A stretch of 64,000 nucleotides of DNA. Origin: Capitella teleta (Eukaryota; Annelida; Polychaeta; Capitellidae). Positions 12,886-24,558 of this stretch are shown one piece after another; the stretch's first letter is position 1; each line of letters opens with the position of its first letter. The notes beneath the pieces were generated by a model. That model was not told where the DNA came from. It saw only the letters and a program-made list of their open reading frames with translations, and did not search any database. The stretch spans positions 297,836 through 361,835 of the forward strand of contig KB294881.1 of assembly GCA_000328365.1 (NCBI GenBank), read 5' to 3'. The position numbers and the translations under genes are program-made.

Positions 12886-13263
12886 ATGTTGACTTGTGTG
12901 ACGATGAGCGGTTTTTCGTTCGAAATCAATGCTTCTAAAGGGATTCCACTTTCATTGCTGCCCAAGTTTGCAGGCGTCCAGACAATGACCACTCCAGGCA
13001 GCAGTCAAAACTTTCAATCAGTGGCGCTATTCGTGGAGTGTGTTTGCCTTCAGACAATCAAAGTGATTTCAGAGACTTTCTTTATTTGCCATCGACTTCG
13101 GAGTCGAGCACGTTCCGTGATGAAATGGACCCCCGAGGTGCACTCTCGATTCCTGGTTGATGAAGGGCTGGAACGACTCAAGAACATGTACTATTGTGGT
13201 CACATATATTTATTCCCAATTAAGCGTTTACATCGAATTGAAATCAACATCACTGTACGTTGA
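12886..13263 (+). CDS. hypothetical ORF
   Basis: A 125-residue frame from the first ATG. The product is mixed hydrophobic and basic with scattered Cys, without a recognisable domain or convincing signal peptide. No splice partners were found. It may be a chance frame. Confidence 0.15.
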   Translation: MLTCVTMSGFSFEINASKGIPLSLLPKFAGVQTMTTPGSSQNFQSVALFVECVCLQTIKVISETFFICHRLRSRARSVMKWTPEVHSRFLVDEGLERLKNMYYCGHIYLFPIKRLHRIEINITVR

Positions 13264-14899
13264 TCGATCGTTTCAGGTTCAAGGATGTCCCTTATGAGGA
13301 GTTTCCTTAACAGAATATTGCCACATCTTTTAGGAAAATCCTCGTCCTAGCTCTTGGACTTCACTTCATTACCATTTGAATGGAACGGTCTTAGGAGAAG
13401 AGAGAGATTGATGGGGAGAATGTTTAGCTGGCTCAGGCAAACAAAGATGGCTATAATCAACCCAAATGTTCACCTAAGTCTAGAGGAAATCTCCGTTGTT
13501 CGACGGAGGTTGCATTGACCTCATGTGTGGCCTCACCTTTCAATTTTGCACAGTCATCGCGTGGCAAATGAAGCCGCCCAAAGGTCATAAGTCTACTCAA
13601 TCGGGCGCTGAACAAATTTGCTCCAAAATGAAACGGAAAAGGCTACAGAGTGGCCAGGTGCTTCGGGCCATGTCTGTGGCGATTGGCGGCCATTAAGTGC
13701 TTGGCGTCAAATGATGGACCCCTGCGGCAAGATAATCGTTTTGCGAACACGATCTGCGAAGAGTGAATGATCAGTGGACGTAAAGTGCTGTGAAACAAAG
13801 ATTGCCTCTTTTTGGGGTGAGAATTTTGTCCCTTGTCTGCTCTCAGGCACGGAAATCATAATGGATTCTGTCAATGCTGTTTTTAGCTGAGCATTGGAAC
13901 ATTATCTCGAAGCAACAACTTGTCGCTGATGTTTGCCGCCATCAGTCGCTGTCGTAATGCGAGCGACGCTCGACACATTTGCATGCAGCGCAGAAGAATG
14001 CCAGACTGAATCAGAGCTTAGAAAAGAGTCAGAAAGCCAATCCCTCTCAAGGAGTTTTACCTCTTTTGGGAGAAAGGGAAAACCCGAAATCGTGTCTCAT
14101 TAGAGGACAGCGAGATGTATATGAATGACCAGATGCTATCCGGCACCAGTTTTGTGATTCAGTAAGCTACCTCAAAGGAAAAGGCCATGCGTACCAATGT
14201 ATGTGAGTTTTATGAATATAATTCTGATAAAAACCTTCGTTGCAAAGAGTCGTCCTTTGCCAACCAACAATGCTGCATACATTGTCCAGATGCCATTTTT
14301 CTCTGCATTCAATTGCAGATGTTTTGATAAAAGCTGCTTGGTATGCAAGAGAGCGGCGTCCTGCCTTCGCAGAATGTGCTGCTTCACTAATCCTCGTGAG
14401 TCCTTTGCTGTCCCGTTGTGGTCAGCCCGCCTTCGTCTTCGCCCCTTCAATCCGTCCGCCGAGATCTTTTGATCACGGTTCTGTGCGCATAAAAGAAGCG
14501 TTGCTCAGCGCAGACAGCCCTCGCCTCTTCCGACTCGATCTTCTTGCTCATCATTCTCGATGTTGCTCATCATTGACCTTTGGGACGTCTATAACACTAA
14601 GGGTAGGTCAGCGAGGCAGGTATTACTGTCCATGCCCTGATGCAGCGCATACATCACGCTGCAGATAAGCCCTTTGCCGGATGCCAGTCGCACCCATAGC
14701 CCGGCGGCGGCGCAGCACAAGCAGCAGCAGTTGCATCACCATGCGCGCAAAAGAACACGGAAGAAGAAGGAGTGAGCGTCGTCATTTTGGTGCGGATTAG
14801 TCGCCGCTCTTCGCTTGGGACTTGCGGCCCACTTTTTGTTGAATCCCCTAAAAATTGGAAATAGCAATTATCCATGTGATCCATCATGGTGTCCTGTAC

Positions 14900-14932
14900 A
14901 AGTCACGTGATCAATAATGGCCGCCGATGGCA
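14900..14932 (+). promoter_or_regulatory. promoter-like elements of the four-pass protein gene
   Basis: An E-box CACGTG (14904-14909) is followed by AATAATGGCCGCCGATGG, which resembles the ATGGC/GCC-rich motifs often found at animal start sites (YY1-like). The zone is richer in G and C than its surroundings and lies about 80-110 bases before the start codon at 15013. The start site itself is not visible. Confidence 0.35.
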
Positions 14933-15012
14933 GCATAGTGGTCGCAGTTTCACGATGTGATCCCGGGTACGAAGAGGAATTGTCGTCCGTCGACTGTTCT
15001 GACTGATTGGCC

Positions 15013-17463
15013 ATGATCCGGCAGCCCTCAACGCCAATGCAGCACCTGATCCGACCGGTGCTTACTTCTGGTATCCGATGGACTCTGATGGCAGTTAACG
15101 CTTTCCACGTCGTTGCTGGTCAGTTTCAATTTCATCCAACTTCGCGTGTTATCCGTGTTTAGCGGCATTTCACGTATAATCTCCAGCTTGCGTTAACCTT
15201 CTTGAGTAAGATCGATTACCTGTAAGCTGCACGTCCCTCTACGCGGATCCATTTAACGACATAATCAGCAACACAATTATACCACACCTGCGATATCGTC
15301 TCGTCTCTGCAGGTGCAGTGATCATCGGATTAGGGTCCCAGGTTGAAGTCTCGACTTCACAAGATTCGCTCGACCCACCTCCTCTCTGGTGGCTGGGTGT
15401 GCTGGTAAGTTAATTAGGGTCAACCTCATCGCATCTTAGCCTGCTCTATTAATTAAGTCTCGTGGCGCCCAAAGACTTGCCCCTTGCACCGATTGGCGCT
15501 TCCCATCCGAGCGAGCAAGCAGTAGGGCCAATACACACTGACGTATTCTAAGCACACACTGCTCAATTGCAAATTTGAAGGCTTACAATGAACTTGCATT
15601 GCAGACAGAGCTTAGTAATATGAACGAGGGTTTTATCAGCAAAAGTTCTCCTCCATAATCGCGGGGTCGATGATTGCTGAGTGTGGTCGGATGAAAGGGC
15701 ATTCAGAAAATGCCCTCCACGCACGGTAATTAATCAGGCTGAGAACTCGCTTTGAATCCACACGCTTGTACAACATTCGATCGATCAAACAAACTTAATC
15801 AGATCCCATTCGCAGCTCTAATGCCCCTCTCCGGTGGCTAATGTGCGGTTCGATCGCCTTCTGTTCGCTTCGTGTTCTTTATTCAAGAGCGCGTCTTCTC
15901 CGAACAACAACTTCAAACCTTGTGTGGTAGCAAACACGTGCTATGGTGGATCTTCTTCGGTTCGTCTGAGGTCTTTACGTGCAGCAGCAATAGTCAAAAG
16001 TCAATCACCCCCCTTCAAACATTCCTTATGAACTTGATCACACAATCACGTCAGTGCAAACCGATGGCCCTATAAGCATCTTCAGGTTTTTGTCTTTGCA
16101 GTGTGCTCTCATTGTCCATAAAACGCCCATAAAGACAATATAAAATGTATATTGCTTTGAGGTAACAATGGTGCTCTATGGGGATTATGGATTTCCGTGC
16201 TTCAAAATGATCGGAGGATGGAGGTTTTCCTAGAAGCAAGCATGTCGTTGTAATTCATTCTCTTCAATGAATGGCTGAATTATGGAATCACGAGAAACGT
16301 ATTAGAAATATATGACACAAAAGTGAAATATCCACGTACGATGACCTTTTTGCGAATGGCCATTCATGTCTTCAAACTAATACACTTTAGTAGAACGAGT
16401 TATATTCATGCAAACAATGTGAAGCTCACTTCTTCGTTTTAAGAGCGCGAATATCGAGATAATCAGATTCGAGGAAAAGAATTGCACAGTGGAAATTGAG
16501 TTCCTCGGAAGTCGTTATAGGCGGATTTTACCCTCGAAAAATCACTAGCTTGTAACAAGCACGCACTAGCGCCTCTAATTATGACCCAGTTTAAAGAGAG
16601 CAACTTACGAGAAATTGAAGTGCATTATGTTTCAGCCTTTAACCATTGGCCTCCTTGGTCTCATCTGCTGTTCAGTCGGCAAGAAAATCTGGGTCAGTGC
16701 TTCAAGACATAGAGAACTTGTGAAAACGTCTAGAATGTTTCATAGGTCATTCTCTGGGTGGTTTACAACGTACTGAGCACCTCGGCAGGATACTCCCTCT
16801 TGACGGTGTCTGGGTGTTTGACCCCGGAGGCATACGGGGTCAACATCCACATTTACGCAGAATGCCATCAATTTGGAGATTTCTGCATCTGCTCGGCGTA
16901 AGTGTTGCTGTGATACTCCACCGTGCAATGTAAATACTCTCTTTTGTTTCAGTCGAGGAGGTGCCTCACCCTTGACCAACCAGAGAGCTCTATGTAGCCA
17001 AGTCTGGTTCTCCACAACAATCTTCCTCGCAGTGATCTGTACATTTACTGTGTGTTTGGTTGGCTTTCTTATCTCCGCTATATTGGCGTCATTAGCAACA
17101 TGCTGCCTGCATTATTATGGACTTCAGGTATTGCATATTTCCGCATTGTCACTAGAGTTCTCAGAATTGCGCGTGCGTTTTAATATACTCCTCATTCCGC
17201 CTCGCACGTTGTGTCTCCTTTGCGCCAGATAGCGCTGCCGTCGCTAACATCTGGCGCGTGTCAGGCTTTCGTGCGCATAGCTACAAGTGCAGCATGTTTT
17301 ATCATAATCCCATTTTTGTTACCAGCAGGGCGCGAATCTGGAGGCGTCTGTAATAAGCAACGCATATGCTGGCAAAAACTACTCAACATTCGCCACCGAG
17401 TACGTCCCCCCGTCTGCTACAAGGAGCGTCATCGTCAATAACCACGTGACCACGCAGCTCTGA
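15013..17463 (+). CDS. four-pass membrane protein, CD20/MS4A-like topology
   Basis: Six coding exons, built from splice consensus and phase: 15013-15118, 15313-15404, 16636-16692, 16746-16897, 16953-17127 and 17329-17463. Together they give 717 bases, 238 residues. Every junction keeps the frame, with donors GTCAGT, GTAAGT, GTCAGT, GTAAGT and GTATTG. Two introns are only 53 and 55 bases. The protein has TM1 (about 23-43), TM2 (60-80, with LWWLGVLPLTIGLLGLICC), TM3 (86-110), a Cys-rich loop of about 40 residues (AECHQFGDFCICSA), a long hydrophobic TM4 region (153-190) and a cytoplasmic tail ending TTQL. That ending fits a class I PDZ ligand. The short loop with Pro-x-Trp before TM2, Gly-rich TM2 and a Cys-containing loop only before TM4 fit the CD20/MS4A-FAM189 group; this family call is inference. 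The ATG is in a fair context (GGCCATGATC). Confidence 0.8.
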
Positions 17464-19123
17464 AAGAAGGCCCTGATTGGATCACACCCAGTGTCCATGG
17501 GTTATATTATGTTTAACTTGCTTCGGACTCCTCGGAGAAAGAATCTGCGTTGCAGCTCACTGACAATATATAATAATGGTCTCTGCATTTTGTGAATTTT
17601 ATGAACAGCATTATTGTTGTTTTTGTTTTAATGTTCTCAGCAATAATTTCCTGAATTTAACGTGACTTCGTTCTGTTAATATATTCATTACAAAAACTAT
17701 GTTAATGTACATACCAATATGGCCACGGCGTATGATTTCTCGTGCAATTGCCTCCTCATTTCGGCGGCCATGACAACGTCTTTCTGTGTGCGTGTTGAAG
17801 CATACCGAAGAGGGGGAAAGAGCGCCCTGTGAGTCAGCTTAAGCATTCAGGCCCCGTCTGTGTTCGTGTTGATTTTGCGCTCGAAAAGTGTGCCTGGACT
17901 CCCATGACTGAAAAGCCATCCTCGATCACTTTTTTGTTGTTTAATGTTCCCGGAGATAAGTCGCAGTCTATATAATGACGTCACTGTGAATTGGGCATAA
18001 AGTTGTGGCTGTGAGGTTACTGAGAAAGAATTGGTATCTACAGGGACTAATTGATATCCACACAAATCCCTCCACTTCATCGGCCACTTGGGAAACACAC
18101 GAATTACGAGATGGAGTTCAGGTCTTTGCCTCAATCCATTGCTTGTGCTTAAGGCATTGGTTGGCCGGAGCAACGAAAATTTCGCCGGTGAGATCATCTT
18201 GAGAGGTGACTCTATACCTTTGAGCTAACATTACAAAAATACTACGGTTTTACTGGTTATAGATGACCCGGTTTTATTTGGCTTTGCCCAGTTATTGACG
18301 ACGTCCTTGAGATTCCACATCTTGATTAGCTTTTTTCCCTCTCTTATCTCGTTCATCGATACCCACATTTACGACCATTATAGACCGGTTATGACCCATT
18401 CGCATGCAGATAGTTCTAGATTTTTGGTGATTTGCGTCCATCTCTATCCTGGAATGGGAGATGGAGACAAACATAGACTGTCTGTGAAATCACTCTGATT
18501 GTCTGGGTGCAAACACAACTAGTCTACGACTGGCACTACTCGGATAATTGCACCACTCGAGGTGCTCTTATTGGAATCACTTTCGGAGGATTTATGTGGT
18601 GATTAATAAGAAAGTGCGTACTGATTCGAGTATGAAGTGTTGTGTTAATTATGATTAAGCATTGATGTGGAGACTCGCAAGGCTGCTGTGAAAACTGCTC
18701 CGAAGTGCTTTCCAATTACACGGAAATGTGTTAATTTGGGAGTATAATATTGTTGTCACATCATATCAGTGTGGTACAATTTGAAGCAATATTTAGAACA
18801 TATTACAGAAGAGATCTTTCGGGAAACAATTTTTGACAAACATGTGCACTGCGCCTCTTTGATCTGAAAATGTTCTTCTTTTTTTTTTTACATACAAGTG
18901 ATTTTGAAAGGTAGTTAAAATTAGTTGAAGATTGCATTCCATGTCGAGAGTTATGGATGAACAGATGGGAAGAGCAAACATAATTACAATCCTTTTGGGA
19001 TATTGCTTCTTTCTTTCTCTTCACTCGTGGAAACCGGTTAACGCGAGACAATTGTCGCTGGCAACCATATTGCACCATATGCAACACATGATCATTAAAT
19101 CACTATGTTCTGGTCGCTTTTCC
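17464..19123. other. intergenic, no supported gene
   Basis: This holds the 3' flank of the four-pass protein gene. The minus-strand frame at 17847-18197 is open for 116 codons but has no recognisable domain, splice sites or partner exons. Confidence 0.45.
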
Positions 19124-19620
19124 CAGTCTCACAATTCAATTGGTTCTTTGAGCATTGAATGAAAACGTGGACTGATAATTTTGTCCTTGACTGGTAGACG
19201 GCATTCGGTCAGTTTCTATTAAAGAGCCTGCAGCCAACTGATAGCCAAATCAGTGAAAGGACGTATCTCTCATAGCTCTATTGGTAATTTCATCAGCAGT
19301 TTCAGCCCAGTATTCTAAACAGAAGCATTATAGCAGACAATGAAACAATTTCTGTGGGTTTGCTGTAAGCACATAGCTCAGTCGATTGAAGGGCACTCAG
19401 TGCAAATATGATGATGATAGATGTTGCACCTCAGTAGCAAGGTAGCCACGAGGTGAATTCATGACAAAACGAAGGTGTTATTTTTAGCCATATTGTTGAA
19501 TCCAAAATACAGACAACAAAAGGACAACAACAAAAGAGACATCACGCAACCAAGATGCAATTCTTCAGATAGGAAATGAGAAGGAAATCAGATTTCTTTC
19601 GCTTGTATCGCTTTATTTTC
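19124..19620 (-). repeat. ~0.5 kb repeat, right copy of an inverted pair
   Basis: The reverse complement of 7189-7670, 497 bases, starting CAGTCTCACAATTC and ending CTTTATTTTC. It carries one extra ~15-base block (near 19335-19350) absent from the left copy. Near identity over the rest implies recent duplication, recent transposition or continuing gene conversion. The two copies enclose the four-pass protein gene and 11.4 kb of DNA. Confidence 0.9.
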
Positions 19621-20214
19621 TTAAATGTTCACAAAAGATTATTTAGTTCATTTCATTCAATGTCATCCAGAGCAATCATGAATCATTGGAGTTATTTCTC
19701 CGTTCAACAGTATAAATGATCGACTTGGATTTCGGCAAAATGAAGGTCACCGGATCAGCTAAATCTCCCGCTGTCTCCTGGATAAAGAGGCTTCAATGCT
19801 TCTCTGATCCTTATGACAGAGATGGAGAATGATGAAGGGCTTAAATCTGTTGACTGATATTGCGAGTCTAAATTACCTCTATCTCTCCTAATCGTTCATG
19901 TCATCATTCTGGGACGCCCTCTATGTTTTATGAAGGAAGAAAAGGATATCCATGAGAGTTCCCCATGATTATTATTATAAGGTTAGTGATTTCATGTATA
20001 TATTACAATACATATGTTATGATTGTTAAATTGCTTCTCTGTGATCAATCACCCTCGGTGATCTAAATTAAGGAACAGATACCTGGACTGCGATTGCATT
20101 TTTCCATCACCGTACATACACAAGATTTGTGAACTGAAATCCCAGATTAAATTGAATAATAAAATGACACCACTCGGGTGATCATGGGCTCAAATATCAA
20201 ACGGACTGTCGATC

Positions 20215-20312
20215 GGACACGTGACACCCAATTGGCCAATGAAATAACAGATCAGTCAAAAGGAGGAGGAAGTCCGAGCAGAATGAGACTACGTATCCCA
20301 ATGGGCGGGGGA
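20215..20312 (+). promoter_or_regulatory. promoter-like cluster upstream of the small membrane protein
   Basis: Within about 100 bases lie an E-box CACGTG (20218-20223), a double CCAAT arrangement ATTGGCCAAT (20231-20240) and a GC box GGGCGGGG (20303-20310). The next gene on this strand starts about 860 bases further on. If this is its promoter there would be a long leader or a 5' intron. This is inference from motifs only. Confidence 0.3.
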
Positions 20313-21168
20313 ATCTCGTAGGGTAAAAGTGGGCCCTGGTTGCATGTCCCTAATTCACACAGACATCAGACCGAACATAACGTATCAATATGTGTGGTTC
20401 AAAGCGTTATGATTCGTCACAGAAACCAACCAAGAATAGCCTCTTGCAAAATGAAATAGGAAAATGCTTACTGTGCGATGTACAGAAAGCATTCCACGTG
20501 CAGTGTACGTGGTCACATGATCGGTGCGAATCAAACGTGATCCAAATACCCTGATGAGCTCTCAAATTGGTATTATTATTTTATTATTATTTATTATTGA
20601 TTTTCATCTATCTTTAATGGCACAGCAATATATAATACAATAAATTGCACCGCTCCACTGTTTCACTGTTAATTACTCTATGTGTATCAAGTTGATACGA
20701 ATAAATATATATATAACATTTTGTGCTCCTAGCATTGTGCGCCAATCACCCAATGTATGCCCCATTTGGACCCAATAAATGGAATGGGTAGTGATGATCG
20801 AGTGTGAGTTTTAGAATTTATCATTATTCCTTTTTATGATTCGGTGATGTATGATTTATTGATAATAATGGAAGGCTATTATTTCTAATCGGTAATCCCT
20901 ATTTTTATTGACACCAGGGGCAAGGCACGAGTGTTCTTGTTATTCCGGTATAAGTCAGCAGGCCTCGCATTACAGATACATATGTGTATATCGCTTGCAG
21001 GCATGAAACGTTAGATTACCTGCATTGTCTGTGTACCTTTAAGGCATGCCTCAGTAGGCCGACCTACTGAGAGAACAGAATTAAAGAACCTGCATGCATA
21101 AGTAGGCCTAGATAAGGGTTTATGGCTGTAACAAAGACGTGCTATCATTTAGTGATCAAGTGAGGAAC

Positions 21169-21612
21169 ATGCATAACGTCAACCCAAGGAAGGGCACGGG
21201 TGAGCCCGTCTTCCTTGTAGAGGAGAATGCTTCCTCCTTGGAGATTGGCGATACTTGCTCACTGGTGCAAGGAGGCGTCCTGGACCAACACTCTGGAATA
21301 CCAGGAGGCACTCAGGAGGAAACAGAGGAGATTGACCTGGAAGGAGTTCACACGGAGGACGCTCTCAGTCCCAAGGACAACAATAACATCCCTGAGACCC
21401 CCCAGGATAACCCTCTTCCACGTTTTGACTTTGAAGCCCTTCCCCCAGTCACCCGGAGACGAACACCGTCGATCTGTCGAGACTGTTATCAATGGCAGGG
21501 TCTGGAGGGTTTGTTTTACCGCCGACCGATTCTCAGCCTGTGTGTTTTATTGACCCTGAGTGTTGCGCTATCCATAATAGTTGCTCTCATTGTAATTGTT
21601 CCGAATAGATGA
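21169..21612 (+). CDS. small single-pass (tail-anchored-like) membrane protein
   Basis: 147 residues from the first in-frame ATG (context AGGAACATGC); the frame stays open back to a stop at 21109-21111 but holds no earlier ATG. The N-terminal ~100 residues are hydrophilic and acidic (GGTQEETEEIDLEG, TEDALSPKDNNN), then a basic patch with CRDC, YRRP, and a strongly hydrophobic end of about 24 residues followed by PNR and the stop. With no signal peptide and a membrane segment at the very C-terminus, it has the layout of a tail-anchored protein facing the cytoplasm. I do not recognise the family. It may be the last exon of a larger gene. It converges with the Cys-loop receptor gene. Confidence 0.6.
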   Translation: MHNVNPRKGTGEPVFLVEENASSLEIGDTCSLVQGGVLDQHSGIPGGTQEETEEIDLEGVHTEDALSPKDNNNIPETPQDNPLPRFDFEALPPVTRRRTPSICRDCYQWQGLEGLFYRRPILSLCVLLTLSVALSIIVALIVIVPNR

Positions 21613-21884
21613 TGTGTTCTTGGTGTATAGCATATTGCTATAATTTTATCGAGTTTCATCAATTCTGCTTCCCGGAATCTTAGTCAGACATTCATTGTTT
21701 CTATTCATGCGGATAATTTGCCGTTACATTACTTAAATCGTGTTAATTTATTTCCTAATCATGCAACGTTTGATCTGTGTAATATTATCACTTTCATGCT
21801 ATATGCAGTTATAACCTACCATCATAAAGGTGATGTTTCGCTTCTACGCTTTCATGGGGTAATTATTATTATTTCCTGATACAT

Positions 21885-21890
21885 AATAAA
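21885..21890 (+). terminator. poly(A) signal candidate, small membrane protein
   Basis: AATAAA about 270 bases after the stop at 21612, on the same strand. It lies about 90 bases from the opposing gene's own signal, so the two transcripts would end almost tail-to-tail. Confidence 0.45.
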
Positions 21891-21978
21891 TACGCGCACG
21901 AATGAACACAACCAGCGAATGTTTTCATCCATTTGATACAATTGCAAATATCTAAACATAAATTTAATAGGTTCGGAC

Positions 21979-21984
21979 TTTATT
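21979..21984 (-). terminator. poly(A) signal candidate, Cys-loop receptor
   Basis: AATAAA on the minus strand, about 147 bases after the receptor's stop codon at 22131-22133. Confidence 0.5.
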
Positions 21985-22130
21985 ACTTCAGTGTTACAAA
22001 TATCCCTATATAGATATTAGAAAATAGCAAGCATGCATGCACATTTTAAACACATGGAATTTGAAGTAATTGCCGAGGTAATCCAAAACAAACAAAAAAG
22101 TAAAATATAAAATAGAAGAGAGAAGTGTTT

Positions 22131-24558
22131 TCAGTGCACATACAATGCGAGTGCCACGATTGCCGATGTGATCAGGAGACACCAGAATGCTAAACGATCA
22201 ATAACCAGGGCCAGATGTATCCATTCATTCAACACGAGTTGCTTATGGCTGAGTTCATTGATACTTTGCTGAGCACCAGCTCCTCTGTTGGACGCAAGTA
22301 TCCTCAAGTATTGTCGAATTTCATCCAGAGTCTTTTCCAGTGCGAGGGTTGGGCTCCTGGGAAGGGGTGAACTGGTGTTAGTTCCCAGGGACTCTTCAAG
22401 CTCCCTGTCTGCCATGGCATCGTCAATAGCCACTTCAGTTGCCAATGGAGTGTATGATTCTCGTCTTACACACAGCCATGGCCCAACCTTGAAGATGAAT
22501 ATCTGCAGAAATATGGTTGAATTTTGTATTGCAGCGTGTGGTTGTGTGTGTGCTTACCCATTTAACCCAGCTTGGGACTTTCCCCTTTCTTGTGTCTTTG
22601 TTTTGGAAATTTAAGGCCAATGTCGAAATCACGATAACCCCCGCAAGAAGGATGAAATTGTAGGATAAATACGCGGCTGAAATTATTATAGCAATTCAAT
22701 TCTCACATCCTTTCACCTTTTGGTCAATCATTCTACTGACCTACTAAGGGTACGGTACCCAAGTCCAGAGGTAAGTAATTCCCAATAAGAATCAGCATCA
22801 AGGTAAGAGATATTAGAACACTAGAACCTGAGGAAATAATCCAACATTATGGGACCATTAGGTACAGGGCAAGACTTACTCATGACAAATCTCTCTCCGC
22901 TACTGGGAGGTATAAGCAAAACCAGCAGTGACAGGGCTGTGGTAAATATGGTTGGACCAACAATCATATATTTGTAAAAGGAAGAAACTCTCTTGATAGT
23001 CAAGGTAAGCTTAATATATGGAAATTGGTAAGCATCATAGCCCAGTTCATGTCGATCTGATCGGAAATTGATCATCTTCCATTCACTTCCTTGATAGAGA
23101 AACTGTGCACTCTCATTTGAAGCCTTTTGGATATCCACTCGACTTTTGTCGTACGCCCAAGACCCGAATAACAGCTCACACACCTGTAAAATGGCTTTTT
23201 ATAATCATGGTAGATGAAACAGAGCATTTCTTTACCTGTGTATCAAATGGGAAATAAGAGAAATCCGGTTGGCAAAAGCTATTGAACACACCGTGGGGAC
23301 TCCAATGGACTGTCCCATTTGACAACACCATAGCTTGAGTGCCAGTTATGTAATAATCGCCATGTGTAGCCCTGTAAAGTAGAAGTGTGTGTTTGATCGA
23401 TAGGTGTATTAATGAACCTCACGTGTTGTAGAGCACAATATCAGGCGTCCAGATCCTATCCACCGGGATTCGCATCATCGTCAATCCGGAGAACTTCTCC
23501 GGATTCCACTGCAGTTGAACGTCACTCCATGTCTGCGAATGGCACAGTGACATAATTTATTAAGTCACAATAATTATATGACTTCTAAGAAGAGTTGTGT
23601 ATTAACTGCTCACGTGTTGAAACCATCCACTGGTCACCAATACATGCTGTGTCTCCACCTTAACAGAACAAATCTACGTGACAGAGTCTGACCAGCAAAT
23701 TGCAGTAATTACCACCGTTCGAAGATTAGTGAGGAGCATGTTGAATTTGACAACCACAGTGTCGTTTGGCCGAGCGGCTGGTCTAACTGCTGTGTCATAA
23801 CCGTCCAGTAAGCAAGCCATGAGCCTCCTCTCTTCAGGAATGTAGCTACCAAGCCCGGTATGGTTGCAAGCCAAGTCATCACTGCGAGCTGAGAATTGAT
23901 TATTATGAATGGGAGAGAGAGAGAGCGTGGGGCTTTGAATTATTAATGATATAGCTTTGTTGTGTAATGGCGTGTTTTGTTGATCGGATTTATATCGTAA
24001 AGCCAAGGTGAAATGCTAAACGCTCTGCAGGCTGACAGTGTGTACTTCGTACCTGGTATTAGTGTACGTTATTTTGCTATTTGCTTGGTGGCTATATACA
24101 TTTATAAACCAAAAACTACTTAAGCGATAAGAGTCAAGTCATGAGGTGCGTCACAACCTGGCTCCTCAAGTGATAAGAAATCCATTTGTGTGCTTCCGCC
24201 TCGAAATAATTAAATCCAGATACGCTAAGCTATAATAACAAGTATCTCAAGTTTAGCGAATGTACGCATGATTATAATATGCATTATCATTACGTTATAG
24301 GTAATGTCTATCTGCTTAAACGATATTGAGCTGTTGGTTCAACAACAAGGAATGCATGTGGGGTTGTGTGCTCACTTATCAATCAACCAATATATAGCTT
24401 CGATCCAATTACGAAAACAGACGCGATCTTCTGGCGACATCGACTCACTCTGTACTCATACGCCACCATAAATGATCAATCAATCTGCTGCAATGATACA
24501 ACTCACCTATCTCGGCTACCCAGAAAACACAAGCGATGTAACATAACCACAGTGACAT
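22131..24558 (-). CDS. nicotinic acetylcholine receptor-like Cys-loop channel subunit (non-alpha type)
   Basis: Nine exons, 5' to 3' on the minus strand: 24558-24507, 23888-23713, 23658-23614, 23532-23423, 23371-23236, 23183-22880, 22827-22759, 22676-22558 and 22502-22131. They sum to 1383 bases, 460 residues, with every phase matching. Order: signal peptide (1-17); ligand domain with GWFQHTWSDVQLQWNP (loop D Trp), WTPDIVLYN (119-127), FGSWAYD (loop B Trp); Cys-loop C161-C175 with exactly 13 residues between (CQPDFSYFPFDTQVC); TM1 about 244-262; GER at 269-271 just before TM2, as in cation channels; TM2, TM3; a cytoplasmic loop of ~110 residues; TM4 and a short tail. The 45-base third exon and 110-base fourth exon are typical of nicotinic genes. 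Loop C (HELGYDAYQFPY) lacks the adjacent Cys pair, so it is a non-alpha subunit, expected to work in heteromers unless its ligand differs. Most introns are 51-82 bases; the first is 618. Confidence 0.95.

Larger units (their letters stand above)
8245..14880. other. intergenic, no supported gene
   Basis: This contains A-rich and T-rich low-complexity DNA at 8620-8740, a tRNA-like relic at 10735-10795, one weak ORF at 12886-13263, and a GC-richer zone from about 13.9 kb that leads into the promoter of the four-pass protein gene. The ORFs at 14172-14668 overlap on both strands and are best explained by local base composition. Confidence 0.5.

Noticed and set aside
14172-14668. Overlapping ORFs of 91-142 codons on both strands
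   Set aside because: They are open together in several frames because of local base composition, show no domain, and lie just upstream of the real gene's promoter.
7189-19620. The inverted repeat pair as terminal repeats of one large Polinton-type element
   Set aside because: The DNA between them holds a host four-pass membrane protein gene and no polymerase, integrase, capsid or other element gene, and no target duplication is seen at the outer edges.
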